Source: an uncultured Actinomycetes bacterium
GTDB taxonomy: Bacteria; Actinomycetota; Coriobacteriia; Coriobacteriales; Atopobiaceae
Direction of reading: 5' to 3'
DNA: 64,000 nt
Assembly (NCBI GenBank): GCA_900314685.1
Contig: OMWE01000018.1
Location: forward strand, 29,306-93,305
Shown: one piece after another, positions 39,193 to 47,576 of the stretch
How the letters are laid out: each line of letters begins with the position of its first letter
Numbering within the stretch: position 1 is the first letter of the stretch
Notes under the pieces: model-generated
The model's database searches: none
Told to the model about the DNA's origin: nothing
Seen by the model: only the letters and a program-made list of their open reading frames with translations
Position numbers and translations under genes: made by a program

Positions 39193-40473
39193 CTACTTCC
39201 AATAGCGGTTGATGGTCTGCTCGCGGTCGGGGCCGACCGTGATGATGGACGCGCGGACGCCGGCGAGCTGCTCGAGGAAGTCGATGTAGTCCTTGGCCTC
39301 GCGCGGCAGCTGGTAGAAGTTGCGGACGCCGGAGATGTCGCACTTCCAGCCGGGCAGGGTCTCGTAGACGGGCTTGGCGTGGTAGAAGACGGACTGGTGC
39401 TCGGGCACCGTGGTGTAGGTCTTGCCGTCGCACTCGTAGGCCACGCAGACCTTGATCTCGTCCAGGCAGCCCAGGACGTCGAGCTTGGTGAGCGCGAGGT
39501 CGGTGAGGCCGTTGACGCGGGCTGCGTAGTTGACGACCACGGCGTCGTACCAGCCGCAGCGGCGCTTGCGGCCCGTGGTCACGCCGTACTCGTGGCCGAC
39601 CTCGCCCAGCAGGTCGCCCGTCTCGTCGAAGAGCTCGGTCGGGAAGGGACCGGAGCCCACGCGGGTGAGGTAGGCCTTGGCCACGCCCAGCACGCGCTTG
39701 ATGTTGACGGGACCCACGCCCGAGCCCGTCACCGCGCCGCCGGCGGTGCAGTTGGAGCTGGTGACGAAGGGGTAGGTGCCGTGGTCGATGTCGAGCATGG
39801 TGGCCTGGGCGCCCTCGAAGAGGATGTTCTTGCCGGCCTCGAGCTGCTCGTTGAGGAAAAGCGAGCTCTCCACGATATAGGGGCGGATGCGCTCGGCCAT
39901 GGGCAGGTAGGTCTCGCAGATCTGGTCGACCGTGTAGGTCGGCATCTCGTAGACCTTCTCGAGGATGGGGTTGGTGTAGGCCAGGGCCGCGTCGAGCTTC
40001 TCGCGGAAGATCTTCTCGTCCAGCATGTCCTGGATGCGCAGGCCGGTGCGGTTCATCTTGTCCATGTAGCAGGGGCCGACGCCGCGCTTGGTGGTGCCGA
40101 TCAGGTTCTTGCCCAGCTTCTTCTCGTGCGCACCGTCCAGATCCTTGTGGTAGGGCATCACGATGTGGGCGTTGCCCGAGATCTTGAGGTCGTCGCAGGA
40201 GATGCCCTGGGCCTCCAGCATGTCGATCTCGCCCAGCAGAATCTCCGGGTCCACGATGCAGCCGTTGCCGATCACGGGGGTCACACCCTCGTACATGACG
40301 CCCGACGGCACCTGGTGCAGGGCCAGCTTGTGCCCGCCGGCGATGACGGTGTGGCCGGCGTTGGCGCCGCCGGCGTAGCGGGCGACGACGTCGAAGTCGC
40401 CCGAGATGAGGTCCGTGACCTTGCCTTTACCCTCGTCGCCCCACTGGGTACCCACGAGTACAGATGCCGGCAT
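39193..40473 (-). CDS. purA: Adenylosuccinate synthetase
   Basis: 426 residues. GTP-dependent first step from IMP to AMP. GTQWGDEGKGKVTDLI holds the P-loop-like site and catalytic Asp, GGANAGHTVI the catalytic His. GTTKRGVGPCYMDK, FEGAQATMLDIDHGTYPFVTSSN and GRKRRCGWYD are intact. GGAGAATCAC precedes ATG 40473. It begins the purA-degV-purD leftward series after dnaB. Confidence 0.96.
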   Translation of the reverse strand: MPASVLVGTQWGDEGKGKVTDLISGDFDVVARYAGGANAGHTVIAGGHKLALHQVPSGVMYEGVTPVIGNGCIVDPEILLGEIDMLEAQGISCDDLKISGNAHIVMPYHKDLDGAHEKKLGKNLIGTTKRGVGPCYMDKMNRTGLRIQDMLDEKIFREKLDAALAYTNPILEKVYEMPTYTVDQICETYLPMAERIRPYIVESSLFLNEQLEAGKNILFEGAQATMLDIDHGTYPFVTSSNCTAGGAVTGSGVGPVNIKRVLGVAKAYLTRVGSGPFPTELFDETGDLLGEVGHEYGVTTGRKRRCGWYDAVVVNYAARVNGLTDLALTKLDVLGCLDEIKVCVAYECDGKTYTTVPEHQSVFYHAKPVYETLPGWKCDISGVRNFYQLPREAKDYIDFLEQLAGVRASIITVGPDREQTINRYWK

Positions 40474-40611
40474 GTGATTCTCCTTTGTTGTGGTTCAACA
40501 GCCTTTTTAGTATACGACGCGTGCCCGCTCGGCGCGACCCGGCAACGCCCCCGCCCCAAAGACTGCAGACAATCCATGAGCCTGCCATCCGTCCGCGGCG
40601 GAGGGTGCGGC

Positions 40612-42003
40612 CTACTCCCCCTGCGGGCGGAAGACCTCGTAGAACTTCGTGCTGTTGGGCACGAAGGCCAGGTCGATCGTGCCGAGCGGCCCCGAGCGGT
40701 TCTTGGCGATGATGAACTGCGTCACGCCCTTGTCGGGGCGGTCCTGGCGCTCGGCCTCCTCGTCGGAGGTGGAGCGGTCGAGCAGGATGACGATGTCGGC
40801 GTCCTGCTCGATAGAGCCGGACTCGCGCAGGTCCGAGAGCTGCGGGCGCTTGCCCGTGCGGCCCTCGACGGTACGGTTGAGCTGGGACAGCGCCACGACG
40901 GGCACGCCCAGGTCCTTGGCCATGACCTTGATGCCGCGGCTCATCTCGCCGACCTCGGTGGCACGGCTGTCCGCGCGGGCGCGGCCGGGCGGCGGGGAAA
41001 TCAGCTGCAGGTAGTCGATGATCACGATGCCCTTCTCCTTCTCGTGGAGGAGGCGGCGGGCCTTGGCGCGGATCTCGGTCACGGTCGTGCCGGCGGTGTC
41101 GTCGATCTGCACGTCGAGGTTGGAGAGCGTGCCCGTGGCCGCCAGCAGGTCGGGCCACTGGTTGTCCTGGATGCGGGCGCCGCGGATGTCGGAGAGGGAG
41201 ACCTGCGACTCGGCCGCCAGCAGGCGCTGCGCGATCTCGACCTTGCTCATCTCGAGCGAGAAGAAGACCACCGATGCGCCCGCACGTGCGGCGTTGACGC
41301 AGAGGTTGAGGGCAAAGCTCGTCTTGCCCACGCCCGGGCGGGCGCCGATCACAATCATCTGACCGGGACGCATGCCCTGCAGCGCGCGGTCGATGCTGGG
41401 GTAGCCGGTCTGCACGCCGAACTCGTTGTCGCCGGCGCTGGCCATCTTGTCCAGCTGGTCGTAGAGGTCCTCCATGATGGAGGCGAGCGAGGCCGAATTG
41501 TCCTGCACGTCCTTGCCCGTCACGTCAAAGATCTGCTTCTCGGCGAAGTCGACGACGTCGCGCGAGTCCTCGGGCGCGTCGAACGCCATGGCCTGGATCT
41601 TGGCGGTGGCGGAGATCAGCTCGCGCAGGGTGGTGTCGCGCCGCAGCATCTCCACGTGGTGGCGCCAGCTGGCCAGCGCCAGCGAGTTGCTGCCGAGCTC
41701 CAGGAGGTAGGACTCGCCGCCGATGCGCTCGAGCTCCCCCATGGAGCGCAGGTGGTCGGCCAGCGAGATGGGGTCCACAGGCTCGGAGTGCTCGAACATC
41801 TCCGTGATCGCCAGGTAGATGGTGCGGTTGGCGAGCAGGTAGAAGTCGTCGGGCCGCAGCTTGGTCAGGCACTCGTGCAGCACGTCCTCCGAGAGGATCA
41901 TGGCGGACAGGACGGACCGCTCGGCAGCCACGTCCTGCGGCATGCTCACGTCGCCCGGCAGGGCCATGATCTGTCGGTTGTCGTCGCGGTCCCGTGCCGG
42001 CAC
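40612..42003 (-). CDS. dnaB: Replicative DNA helicase
   Basis: 463 residues from GTG 42003, chosen because CGGAGGACATC gives a good ribosome site and the length then fits DnaB; upstream in-frame ATGs would add a basic, non-conserved leader. The N-terminal domain starts at PQDVAAERSVLSAMI. The RecA-like motor has GARPGVGKTSFALNL (Walker A), FFSLEMSK, IIDYLQLI (Walker B) and SQLNRTVEGR. It unwinds DNA at the fork as a hexamer. No intein is present. It follows the rpsF-ssb-rpsR-rplI operon as in many bacteria, but a strong terminator lies between. Confidence 0.95.
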   Translation of the reverse strand: MPARDRDDNRQIMALPGDVSMPQDVAAERSVLSAMILSEDVLHECLTKLRPDDFYLLANRTIYLAITEMFEHSEPVDPISLADHLRSMGELERIGGESYLLELGSNSLALASWRHHVEMLRRDTTLRELISATAKIQAMAFDAPEDSRDVVDFAEKQIFDVTGKDVQDNSASLASIMEDLYDQLDKMASAGDNEFGVQTGYPSIDRALQGMRPGQMIVIGARPGVGKTSFALNLCVNAARAGASVVFFSLEMSKVEIAQRLLAAESQVSLSDIRGARIQDNQWPDLLAATGTLSNLDVQIDDTAGTTVTEIRAKARRLLHEKEKGIVIIDYLQLISPPPGRARADSRATEVGEMSRGIKVMAKDLGVPVVALSQLNRTVEGRTGKRPQLSDLRESGSIEQDADIVILLDRSTSDEEAERQDRPDKGVTQFIIAKNRSGPLGTIDLAFVPNSTKFYEVFRPQGE

Positions 42004-42181
42004 GATGTCCTCCGTTGGGTCTGGTCGCCGTGCGCCTGCCCGCCCCGACACACCCGTCGGCGGCAGACGCCCGTTCGCACGCGTCGGTGCCCGCGCAGTC
42101 GCGAGGCACACGTTCGTCTTTGCGGGTGCATGGTATCCCATTTTTTTCCGGCTGTCCCCGCGCAAAACCGCCGATTTCGGG

Positions 42182-42310
42182 ATTCAACAGGCGATTGTTG
42201 AATGTGATTCGCGAGGACCTGCGGCTTAGCGGGTTTTCAACGTTTTCAACAATTTTCAAAATTTTCCGCAGGCGGTCAGTAACCCCGTTCGTCCCACTTT
42301 TCAACATTAT
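42182..42310. other. AT-rich gap with TTTTCAAC and CCGCAGG repeats upstream of dnaB
   Basis: The 42004-42404 gap holds ATTCAACA..TTGTTGAAT at 42182 and repeated TTTTCAAC at about 42234, 42243 and 42295. ACCTGCGG (42217) and CCGCAGG (42266, 42371, 42511) occur in both orientations. It is AT-rich against a GC-rich genome. It may hold the dnaB promoter and protein sites; DnaA boxes (TTATCCACA) are not seen. Confidence 0.35.
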
Positions 42311-42404
42311 GCAAAAGTGCTCGGCGTGCCCTGCAATTATTACGAGAGATTCACGTCCGCTCAGGCAAACCCGCAGGTAAATGGCACGGCTTATACATCT
42401 CTTA

Positions 42405-42441
42405 CAAAAAATCCCCCAGACGCCTCATGCGTCCGGGGGAT
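42405..42441 (-). terminator. Rho-independent terminator of the rpsF operon
   Basis: On the minus strand ATCCCCC, GACGC / GCGTC, GGGGGAT form the stem, followed by TTTTTTGTAAG. TTTTT on the plus side makes it work in both directions. Confidence 0.9.
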
Positions 42442-42539
42442 GCTTTTTGCTCTAGCCGATACGGCGAACGAACTTTTCATCGCCGCCTGACCTGCGCTTT
42501 TTGTTGAAATCCGCAGGTGAGGGCATACGAACAAAAACG

Positions 42540-43076
42540 CTACTCGGCGGCCTCTGCAGTCGTCTCCTCGGTGGCCTCAGCCTCGGCTGCGACCTCCTCG
42601 ACCTCGGGCTCGGGCTCCGGCTCGGTCTCGACCTCGGGGCCGACCTGGACGGAAACCTTGGCGTTGATGTCGCGGTAGAGGTTGACCTCGACCTCGTGCA
42701 GACCGGCGGTCTTGATGGTGCCGCCGCGGGAGATGCGCTTGCGGTCGACCTCGACGCCGAGCTGAGCCTTGATCGCGTCGACGATCTGGGCGGAGGTGAC
42801 GGAACCGAAGAGCTGGCCGTCCTCGCCGATACGGGCGTCGACGACGACCTTCTTGCCGTCGAGCGTGGCCTTGGTGGCCTCGGCATCGGCGATGCGCTTC
42901 TCCTCGCGCTTGGCGATGTTGTGACGACGCTCCTCGAGCTGCTTGATGTTGCCCGGGGTAGCGGGCTGGGCGATGTTGTTGCGGAAGAGGTAGTTCTCCG
43001 CGTAGCCCTGGGCGACGTCGACGATGTCGCCCTCTCCGCCCTTGCCCCGGAGCTCGCTCAGAAGAATAACCTTCAT
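42540..43076 (-). CDS. rplI: Ribosomal protein bL9 with an acidic C-terminal tail
   Basis: 178 residues. MKVILLSELRGKGGEGDIVDVAQGYAENYLFRNNIA is the conserved N-domain that binds 23S rRNA; the long helix and C-domain (GSVTSAQIVDAIKAQLGVEVDRKRI) follow. After about residue 145 comes a tail of PEPEPEVEEVAAEAEATEE-type sequence, about 30 residues longer than usual bL9. It is the last gene of rpsF-ssb-rpsR-rplI. AAGGAGCTTCCC precedes the start. Confidence 0.95.
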   Translation of the reverse strand: MKVILLSELRGKGGEGDIVDVAQGYAENYLFRNNIAQPATPGNIKQLEERRHNIAKREEKRIADAEATKATLDGKKVVVDARIGEDGQLFGSVTSAQIVDAIKAQLGVEVDRKRISRGGTIKTAGLHEVEVNLYRDINAKVSVQVGPEVETEPEPEPEVEEVAAEAEATEETTAEAAE

Positions 43077-43089
43077 GGGAAGCTCCTTT

Positions 43090-43374
43090 CTACCCGCGGT
43101 TGCGGGAGCCGCGGTTGGAGACCACGGGGACGGTGTAGGGAACCAGAGCCATCACGCGGGCGCGCTTGACGGCGGTCGCGATGTCGCGCTGGTGCTGGGT
43201 GCAGGCACCCGTGACGCGGCGCGGCTTAATCTTGCCGCGGTCGGTCATGAACTTGCGGAGCAGCTGGGTGTCCTTGTAGTCGATGAACTCGACGTTTTCC
43301 TTGCAGAACTGGCAATATTTGCGGTGCAGAGGACGCTCTTCCTGGCGCCTCTGACGCTGCCTGGGCTTAGCCAT
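43090..43374 (-). CDS. rpsR: Ribosomal protein bS18
   Basis: 94 residues. The N-terminus is basic ([18 protein letters not shown]). [29 protein letters not shown] and [29 protein letters not shown] are conserved. The CxxC form is kept, so this may be the zinc-binding type, although a full four-cysteine set is not obvious. It sits 12 bp after ssb in the operon and forms a heterodimer with bS6 on the 30S platform. Confidence 0.96.
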   Translation of the reverse strand: MAKPRQRQRRQEERPLHRKYCQFCKENVEFIDYKDTQLLRKFMTDRGKIKPRRVTGACTQHQRDIATAVKRARVMALVPYTVPVVSNRGSRNRG

Positions 43375-43386
43375 GGTCTATACCTC

Positions 43387-44001
43387 CTAGAACGGAATAT
43401 CCTCGTCGTAGACGTCCTTTGAGGGGGGCGTCTGTGCTGCGGGAGACGCTGCGGCAGGCTGCGGCGCCGCGGGTGCGGGCTGCGAAGCGGGCGCACTCTG
43501 CGCGGGTGCCGGGGGCACGGAGGCGGCGAACCCGCCGTTGCCCGACCCGAAGGTCTGGGCCGGCTGCGGCTGCTGCTGGTAGCCCTGCGGCTGCTGGTAG
43601 CTGGGCTGTTGCTGGTACGGCTGCTGGTACGGCTGGCCGCCCTGCGGATACCCCGGCTGCGCACCCTGGTTGCGAGAGGACATAAACTCGACCTCGTCGA
43701 CGTAGACCTCGAGCTTGCTGCGGTTTGATCCGTCCTGGGCCTGCCACTTGCTGTAGTGCAGCTTGCCCTCGACAGCTACCTTGGTGCCCTTGGTGAGGAA
43801 TCGAGAGAGCCCCTGGGCGCGGGCGCCGAAGAGCACGCAGTCAACATAGTTGGGGCGATCCTTCCACTCACCGGACTGCTGGTCGCGCACGCGATCGTTG
43901 ACAGCCACGCTGAAGGACAGGACCTGGGTCCCGCTCGGCATGCTGCGCAGCTCGGGGTCGCGGGTCAGATTGCCCGAGATATTCACCCTGTTGATGCTCA
44001 T
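43387..44001 (-). CDS. ssb: Single-stranded DNA-binding protein
   Basis: 204 residues. The OB fold starts MSINRVNISGNLTRDPELRSMPSGTQVLSFSVAVN and runs to about 110 (GKLHYSKWQAQDGSNRSKLEVYVDEVEF). A Gln/Pro/Tyr-rich flexible linker follows (QPYQQPYQQQPSYQQPQGYQQ, shortened), then the acidic tip DVYDEDIPF that binds repair and replication partners. The gene lies between rpsF and rpsR as in most bacteria. Confidence 0.95.
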   Translation of the reverse strand: MSINRVNISGNLTRDPELRSMPSGTQVLSFSVAVNDRVRDQQSGEWKDRPNYVDCVLFGARAQGLSRFLTKGTKVAVEGKLHYSKWQAQDGSNRSKLEVYVDEVEFMSSRNQGAQPGYPQGGQPYQQPYQQQPSYQQPQGYQQQPQPAQTFGSGNGGFAASVPPAPAQSAPASQPAPAAPQPAAASPAAQTPPSKDVYDEDIPF

Positions 44002-44061
44002 ACGATCTCCTCTCCTGGGTCCCTTGCGGGTCTCCCCATTTCCTTGCTTTGAATGATCGCG

Positions 44062-44355
44062 CTAGTCCTTGTCGGGACGGCGGACGATCATGTGACGCTT
44101 CACGTTGTCGTTGATGCGCAGAACTCGGTCGAGCTCAACGATCTGCGTGGGGTCGGCATGGAAATTGATGAGGATGTAATCGCCCTCGGAAAGGCCGTCG
44201 ATCTCGTAGGCCAGCTTGCGCTTGCCCCAGTCCTCGACGCTGTCGACTACACCACCAGGAGTGACGACGGCACCCTCGATACGCTTCGAGACAGATGCAC
44301 GAATCTCCTCGGTTGCGGCGGGATCGACAAAATACAGCAGTTCATAAGCCTTCAT
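44062..44355 (-). CDS. rpsF: Ribosomal protein bS6
   Basis: 97 residues. MKAYELLYFVDPAATEEI, VDSVEDWGKRKLAYEIDGLSEGDYILINF and RVLRINDNVKRHMIVRRPD are the conserved strands. It binds bS18. AGAGGAGGTGAAGTA precedes ATG 44355. It is first in the operon. A hairpin in its leader may be the autoregulatory site for the bS6:bS18 complex. Confidence 0.95.
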   Translation of the reverse strand: MKAYELLYFVDPAATEEIRASVSKRIEGAVVTPGGVVDSVEDWGKRKLAYEIDGLSEGDYILINFHADPTQIVELDRVLRINDNVKRHMIVRRPDKD

Positions 44356-44379
44356 TACTTCACCTCCTCTGGACTAATG

Positions 44380-44407
44380 GCTCCGGTTGGTGAAGGTCCT
44401 CCGGAGC
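44380..44407 (-). promoter_or_regulatory. Leader hairpin of the rpsF operon, candidate bS6:bS18 site
   Basis: GCTCCGG pairs with CCGGAGC around a 14-nt loop, 25-50 nt upstream of the rpsF start. bS6:bS18 autoregulatory leaders exist in many bacteria. I cannot confirm the conserved bulge, so this rests on position. The rest of 44408-44702 shows no gene. Confidence 0.35.
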
Positions 44408-44702
44408 AGGAACGGTCGATAATCGTATCACAACGTTGCCGACCGCTCGGGCATTCTACGTCCCCACGTACTTTCCCCACATAAATACGGTACCAGCAGG
44501 CGCGATGCGGTCGGGGCGGGGAGCTTGCGGCAACCTTGTCACATGCTGGCGTGCAGCTAGCGGGGGCTCCACACGACCTGCCCGCAGGCGCGCGTTTTTC
44601 TTAGCTTGCAAAAAGCTGTCCTCTGGACCTCCATAGGATTTACACAAATAAGGAAGGTGTCCGCACCATCAGCTACCATGTATGACCAATGAAAGGACGG
44701 TC

Positions 44703-45593
44703 ATGAACCCGTACGACGGACATTACTACGCGCGCTCGCGGGCGCTGCTCAAAAGCCAGCGCGGCTGGATCAAGCCCCTGCTCGTGCTGGCGGCGGCGCA
44801 GTTTGTGCCCGTGGTCGGCGCGCTCGGGGTCACGGGATACCTGCTGGAGTACGCGCGTCTGGTCGCCTGGGGCGTAGATGCCGCCCCCAAACAAAAGAAC
44901 GTGCAGGTAGGCGCCTGCATACGGGCGGGCTGGCGCGGCTTTGTCGCCGGCCTCGGTGCCGCCCTCGCCGCCACGCTGATCGAGATGGGCCTGGGCTACC
45001 TATTCGGCGCGGATTCCGAGGTCGTCAGCTTTGTCGCGTCCGTGCTCTCCCTCCTTGCCGGCACGGTCTCGGTGGTCTGCGCGCTGCACGCGACGGTCTA
45101 CCAGAACTTCCGCGCGGGCTACAAGCGCCGCATCGGCCAGATGCTCTCCGGCGACTTCGCAGGCATCGTCAGGATCTCGCTGGTCTACCTCACGGTGAGC
45201 ATTGTCGTGGCGCTCGCCCTGGGCGTCCTCATCGCCTTCCTCTTCATCCAGATCATTGGCGCGTTCACGGACATCGCGCCGATGCTGGCCTACTCGGACA
45301 CGCTCGAGGCGATGACCGTGGGCGAGGCCTATCGGTTCATGCAGCAGTTCCTCGCCGTCTGCAGCGCCTACGCGCCAGGCATCGCGATCCTGACTTTCCT
45401 GGCCGTGCTCGGTGCCACGTATGCGCAGCTCATCCTGGTCCTGTCGGTCGGCCTGTGGTTCCGCCGCTTCAACGTACCCGCGTGGGGCTCGATGGATGCG
45501 CCGCTGCCGCCGCGGGTCCGACCGGTCAATCCGCAGCTCCCGCCGTCGGGTGGCTCCGGCTCACAGTATCCGCCGTCGGACTACACGCGGTAG
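44703..45593 (+). CDS. DUF4013-like membrane protein
   Basis: 296 residues from ATG 44703, chosen for GAAAGGACGGTC before it. It starts NPYDGHYYARSRALLKSQRGWIKPLLVLA and has about six hydrophobic helices, with GYLLEYARLVAWGVD and IRAGWRGFVAGLGAALAATLI typical of DUF4013 family members. The C-terminus is cytoplasmic-like and Pro-rich (PPRVRPVNPQLPPSGG). The function of this family is unknown. It is followed by TTTGTCTT-rich DNA and then the tRNA-Ser genes on the other strand. Confidence 0.75.
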   Translation: MNPYDGHYYARSRALLKSQRGWIKPLLVLAAAQFVPVVGALGVTGYLLEYARLVAWGVDAAPKQKNVQVGACIRAGWRGFVAGLGAALAATLIEMGLGYLFGADSEVVSFVASVLSLLAGTVSVVCALHATVYQNFRAGYKRRIGQMLSGDFAGIVRISLVYLTVSIVVALALGVLIAFLFIQIIGAFTDIAPMLAYSDTLEAMTVGEAYRFMQQFLAVCSAYAPGIAILTFLAVLGATYAQLILVLSVGLWFRRFNVPAWGSMDAPLPPRVRPVNPQLPPSGGSGSQYPPSDYTR

Positions 45594-45693
45594 GCGCGTC
45601 CGTCTACCCCGTTTGTCTTCCCTGTTTGTCTTTGTTTCTCTTTGTTTGTCTTTGCAAAGAAACGCGTGAAGGATTGCGCAAAAAGACGACATG

Positions 45694-45723
45694 AAAAAAG
45701 CCGGCCACCTGCGTGACCGGCTC
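45694..45723 (-). terminator. Terminator after tRNA-Ser(CGA)
   Basis: AGCCGG..CCGGCT stem on the minus strand, followed by TTTTTTCATG. Confidence 0.85.
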
Positions 45724-45731
45724 GTCTCATC

Positions 45732-45819
45732 TGGCGGAGAGGGGGAGATTTGAACTCCCGAACCCCGAAGGGTTAACGGTTTTCGAGACCGCCGCATTCA
45801 GCCGCTCTGCCACCTCTCC
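45732..45819 (-). tRNA. tRNA-Ser(CGA)
   Basis: GGAGAGG acceptor, anticodon loop CTCGAAA (CGA), long variable arm (AACCCTTCGGGGTT), T loop TTCAAAT, and encoded CCA at 45734-45732 on the minus strand. Confidence 0.94.
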
Positions 45820-45821
45820 AG

Positions 45822-45850
45822 ATAAAAGACGTGGCGCCGAAGCGCCACGT
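45822..45850 (-). terminator. Hairpin terminator after tRNA-Ser(GGA)
   Basis: ACGTGGCGC-TTCG-GCGCCACGT on the minus strand, followed by CTTTTATC. It separates the two tRNA-Ser genes. Confidence 0.75.
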
Positions 45851-45858
45851 GGGTAATC

Positions 45859-45949
45859 TGGCGGAGAGTCAGGGATTTGAACCCTGGAGACCCTTTAGAG
45901 GCCTACACGATTTCCAATCGTGCTCCTTCGACCACTCGGACAACTCTCC
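45859..45949 (-). tRNA. tRNA-Ser(GGA)
   Basis: GGAGAGT acceptor pairs with ACTCTCC, the anticodon loop is TGGAAAT (GGA), the variable arm is long, the T loop is TTCAAAT, and CCA is encoded. Confidence 0.94.
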
Positions 45950-46110
45950 AAAAGCGCATTGGTCAGTATACAAGAAGTTGGCACCGAATATCGCGGGAAG
46001 TTCAGCGTTTTTTGTGTGCGCCTGGCGAGGGCCCATATTTGTGTAAAGTGGACGGACGGAAAGGTCGCAGCGGCGGTGCGCTGGGCGTAGCGGTGGAGGG
46101 AGTCGGACGC

Positions 46111-46950
46111 GTGGGCATGTTTTTCTCGCCATACGGCACCACGAGCTACGCGGTGCTCCCCATCCCCGCCTGGCTGGACCTCGCCGCCGTGATCGTCGGC
46201 GCCTTCTCGGGCATCCTCGCCGCGCAGCAACGCCGCCTCGACCTCGTGGGATACGTGGGCCTCGCGCTGATCTGCGGGCTGGGCGGTGGCCTGATCCGCG
46301 ACACCATCCTGCAAAACGGCGACGTCTACATGATGTCCTCGCCGTACGCGATTCCCGGCGCGGTGATCACGGGTGTCTTTGGGTTTTTCTTCCCCAAGCT
46401 GGTCAAAAACCACCCGGACCTCTTCGAGTGGGTCGACATCGTCTCGGTCGCGCTCTTTGTGGTCGCCGGCACCGACAAGGCCATCGTCAACACCGCCCGC
46501 CCGCTGGCCGCGATGCTGCTCGGCACGATTACGGGCGTCGGCGGCGGGATGCTGCGCGACGTCTTCCTCGGCGAGGTGCCCAAGATCTTCCAGCGCTCCA
46601 ACCTGTACGCGCTCTGCGCCCTGGCCGGCGCGGGCTGCTATTACGGGTTCGTCTGCTGGCTGCGGATGCGCAAGCTGTGGGCGCTGGTCCTGTGCGTGGT
46701 CATCATCATCGCGATCCGCCGCTGGTCGCTGCACTACAACGTGCTCTCCCCCGCCGACGTGGACCTCGGGCCGCGCGTGGGCGCTGGCGCGCGCGTCGTC
46801 TATCGCGCCGCCGAGAACCGCGGCCGCCGTGAGGCCAACACGCTCCTGCGCCAGCAGGGTGTCGCCGACGGGCTCAGGGCAGGCGCGAGCGGCGAACCCG
46901 GAAAGTCCCGCCACACCAACAACGCTGGTACCGGCCCCAGCCGTCACTAG
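46111..46950 (+). CDS. TRIC/UPF0126 membrane channel family protein
   Basis: 279 residues from GTG 46111, 8 nt after GGAGGGAG; ATG 46117 is an alternative. Seven hydrophobic helices carry two copies of the family motif: GLALICGLGGGLIRDTIL and LLGTITGVGGGMLRDVFLGEVP. Each GLGGG-LRD type motif bends a helix in prokaryotic TRIC channels, which pass K+ or other cations as trimers. A charged tail of about 70 residues (RVGAGARVVYRAAENRGRRE) follows. The gene stands alone between the tRNA-Ser genes and array D. Confidence 0.88.
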   Translation: MGMFFSPYGTTSYAVLPIPAWLDLAAVIVGAFSGILAAQQRRLDLVGYVGLALICGLGGGLIRDTILQNGDVYMMSSPYAIPGAVITGVFGFFFPKLVKNHPDLFEWVDIVSVALFVVAGTDKAIVNTARPLAAMLLGTITGVGGGMLRDVFLGEVPKIFQRSNLYALCALAGAGCYYGFVCWLRMRKLWALVLCVVIIIAIRRWSLHYNVLSPADVDLGPRVGAGARVVYRAAENRGRREANTLLRQQGVADGLRAGASGEPGKSRHTNNAGTGPSRH

Positions 46951-47023
46951 GTCGGACACAGCCCGCCGCGGCGTGCCCATCGCCCGGCTGCGCACCCGTT
47001 GCCGTGCGACGCACCCCTATTCC

Positions 47024-47300
47024 CTTTCGCGTCTCGCTGCAAAGTTGCTGTTGGAGCGTGATTCTTCCCAACGCCGCGTGCCGAGCCGTTCTCCCGATGG
47101 CAATTTGCAGCGATTTGCGGCAAAGGCCCGCCTGAAGCACGAATCCATCCGACGGGCAAACCGCGTATCAAACTTTGGGAAGGGTTTTGCAGCGATTCGC
47201 GGCGGAAACCCATCCGAAGAACGATTTCCCGCGCGACACCGCGACTACATCAAACTTCGGACGCGGTTCTGCAGCGATTCGCGTAGATTTGGCATCGGGA
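47024..47300. repeat. Tandem hairpin array D, period 82 bp
   Basis: Three clear units, and a decayed fourth upstream, share the apical motif GCAGCGATTYGC at 47107, 47189 and 47271 (82-bp steps). Flanks pair around it: in unit 2 CTTTGGGAAGGGTTTTGC with GCGGCGGAAACCC and TCCGAAG. Linkers such as 47221-47252 are about 35 bp. The array ends against the relict response-regulator fragment. Confidence 0.82.
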
Positions 47301-47304
47301 GTAC

Positions 47305-47377
47305 GACGCGCCTGGCGCCAAGTCTCCAGCGCGCCGGTGATGTCCGCCTCGCCGTCCGCGATCAAAACCACTGCCGC
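47305..47377 (-). pseudogene. Relict N-terminus of an OmpR-type response regulator
   Basis: About 24 codons read AAVVLIADGEADITGALETW, against AVILITDDEADITSALEIY at the start of the regulator at 52918. The ATG is now GCG, and similarity ends within about 25 codons where array D begins. The promoter region upstream is also kept (see 47400-47455), so this is a truncated duplicate and not a chance match. Confidence 0.8.
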
Positions 47378-47399
47378 GTCCGTCCCTCCTTCGCCTATT

Positions 47400-47455
47400 G
47401 TTGTATCGGAGGGCAAATTAAGAAAAAGGCCGTGACCGTATAAGAATTGCTTAAG
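47400..47455 (-). promoter_or_regulatory. Duplicated response-regulator promoter and operator
   Basis: CTTAA repeats on the minus strand stand 11 and 22 bp apart before a TACAAC -10, matching the layout upstream of the intact regulator at 52990-53046. TAAGAATTGCTTAAGAC is shared. It could still bind the regulator, with effect on the DUF1294 gene to its right. Confidence 0.6.
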
Positions 47456-47576
47456 ACGGGCGTGCGAAGAGCCGCCAAGACGGAAGCTGGAGAACTATCG
47501 AGTCGGGCTCGTGAAGACCTGCCCAAGATGGACGGTGCGCTCCTGGCACAGGACGCGCAGGCAAAGCGAGGCGAAC

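Noticed and set aside
35819..39205. 1,128-residue plus-strand open frame across purD and the DegV gene
   Set aside because: Antisense of recognised purD, degV and Nudix genes, with biased Arg/Ala/His composition.
39379..42201. 940-residue plus-strand open frame across purA and dnaB
   Set aside because: Antisense shadow; both minus-strand genes have complete motifs.
42166..42404. Replication origin near dnaB
   Set aside because: AT-rich with repeats, but no DnaA boxes (TTATCCACA) and no dnaA/dnaN nearby.
45600..45665. Insertion-sequence end or regulatory repeat in TTTGTCTT-rich DNA
   Set aside because: Simple pyrimidine-rich repetition without inverted ends or coding sequence. Similar runs occur at 31540 and 38130.
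47168..47416. 82-residue minus-strand gene
   Set aside because: Only the first part matches a response regulator and it lacks the original start. The rest is array D read as protein, so it is treated as a relict.
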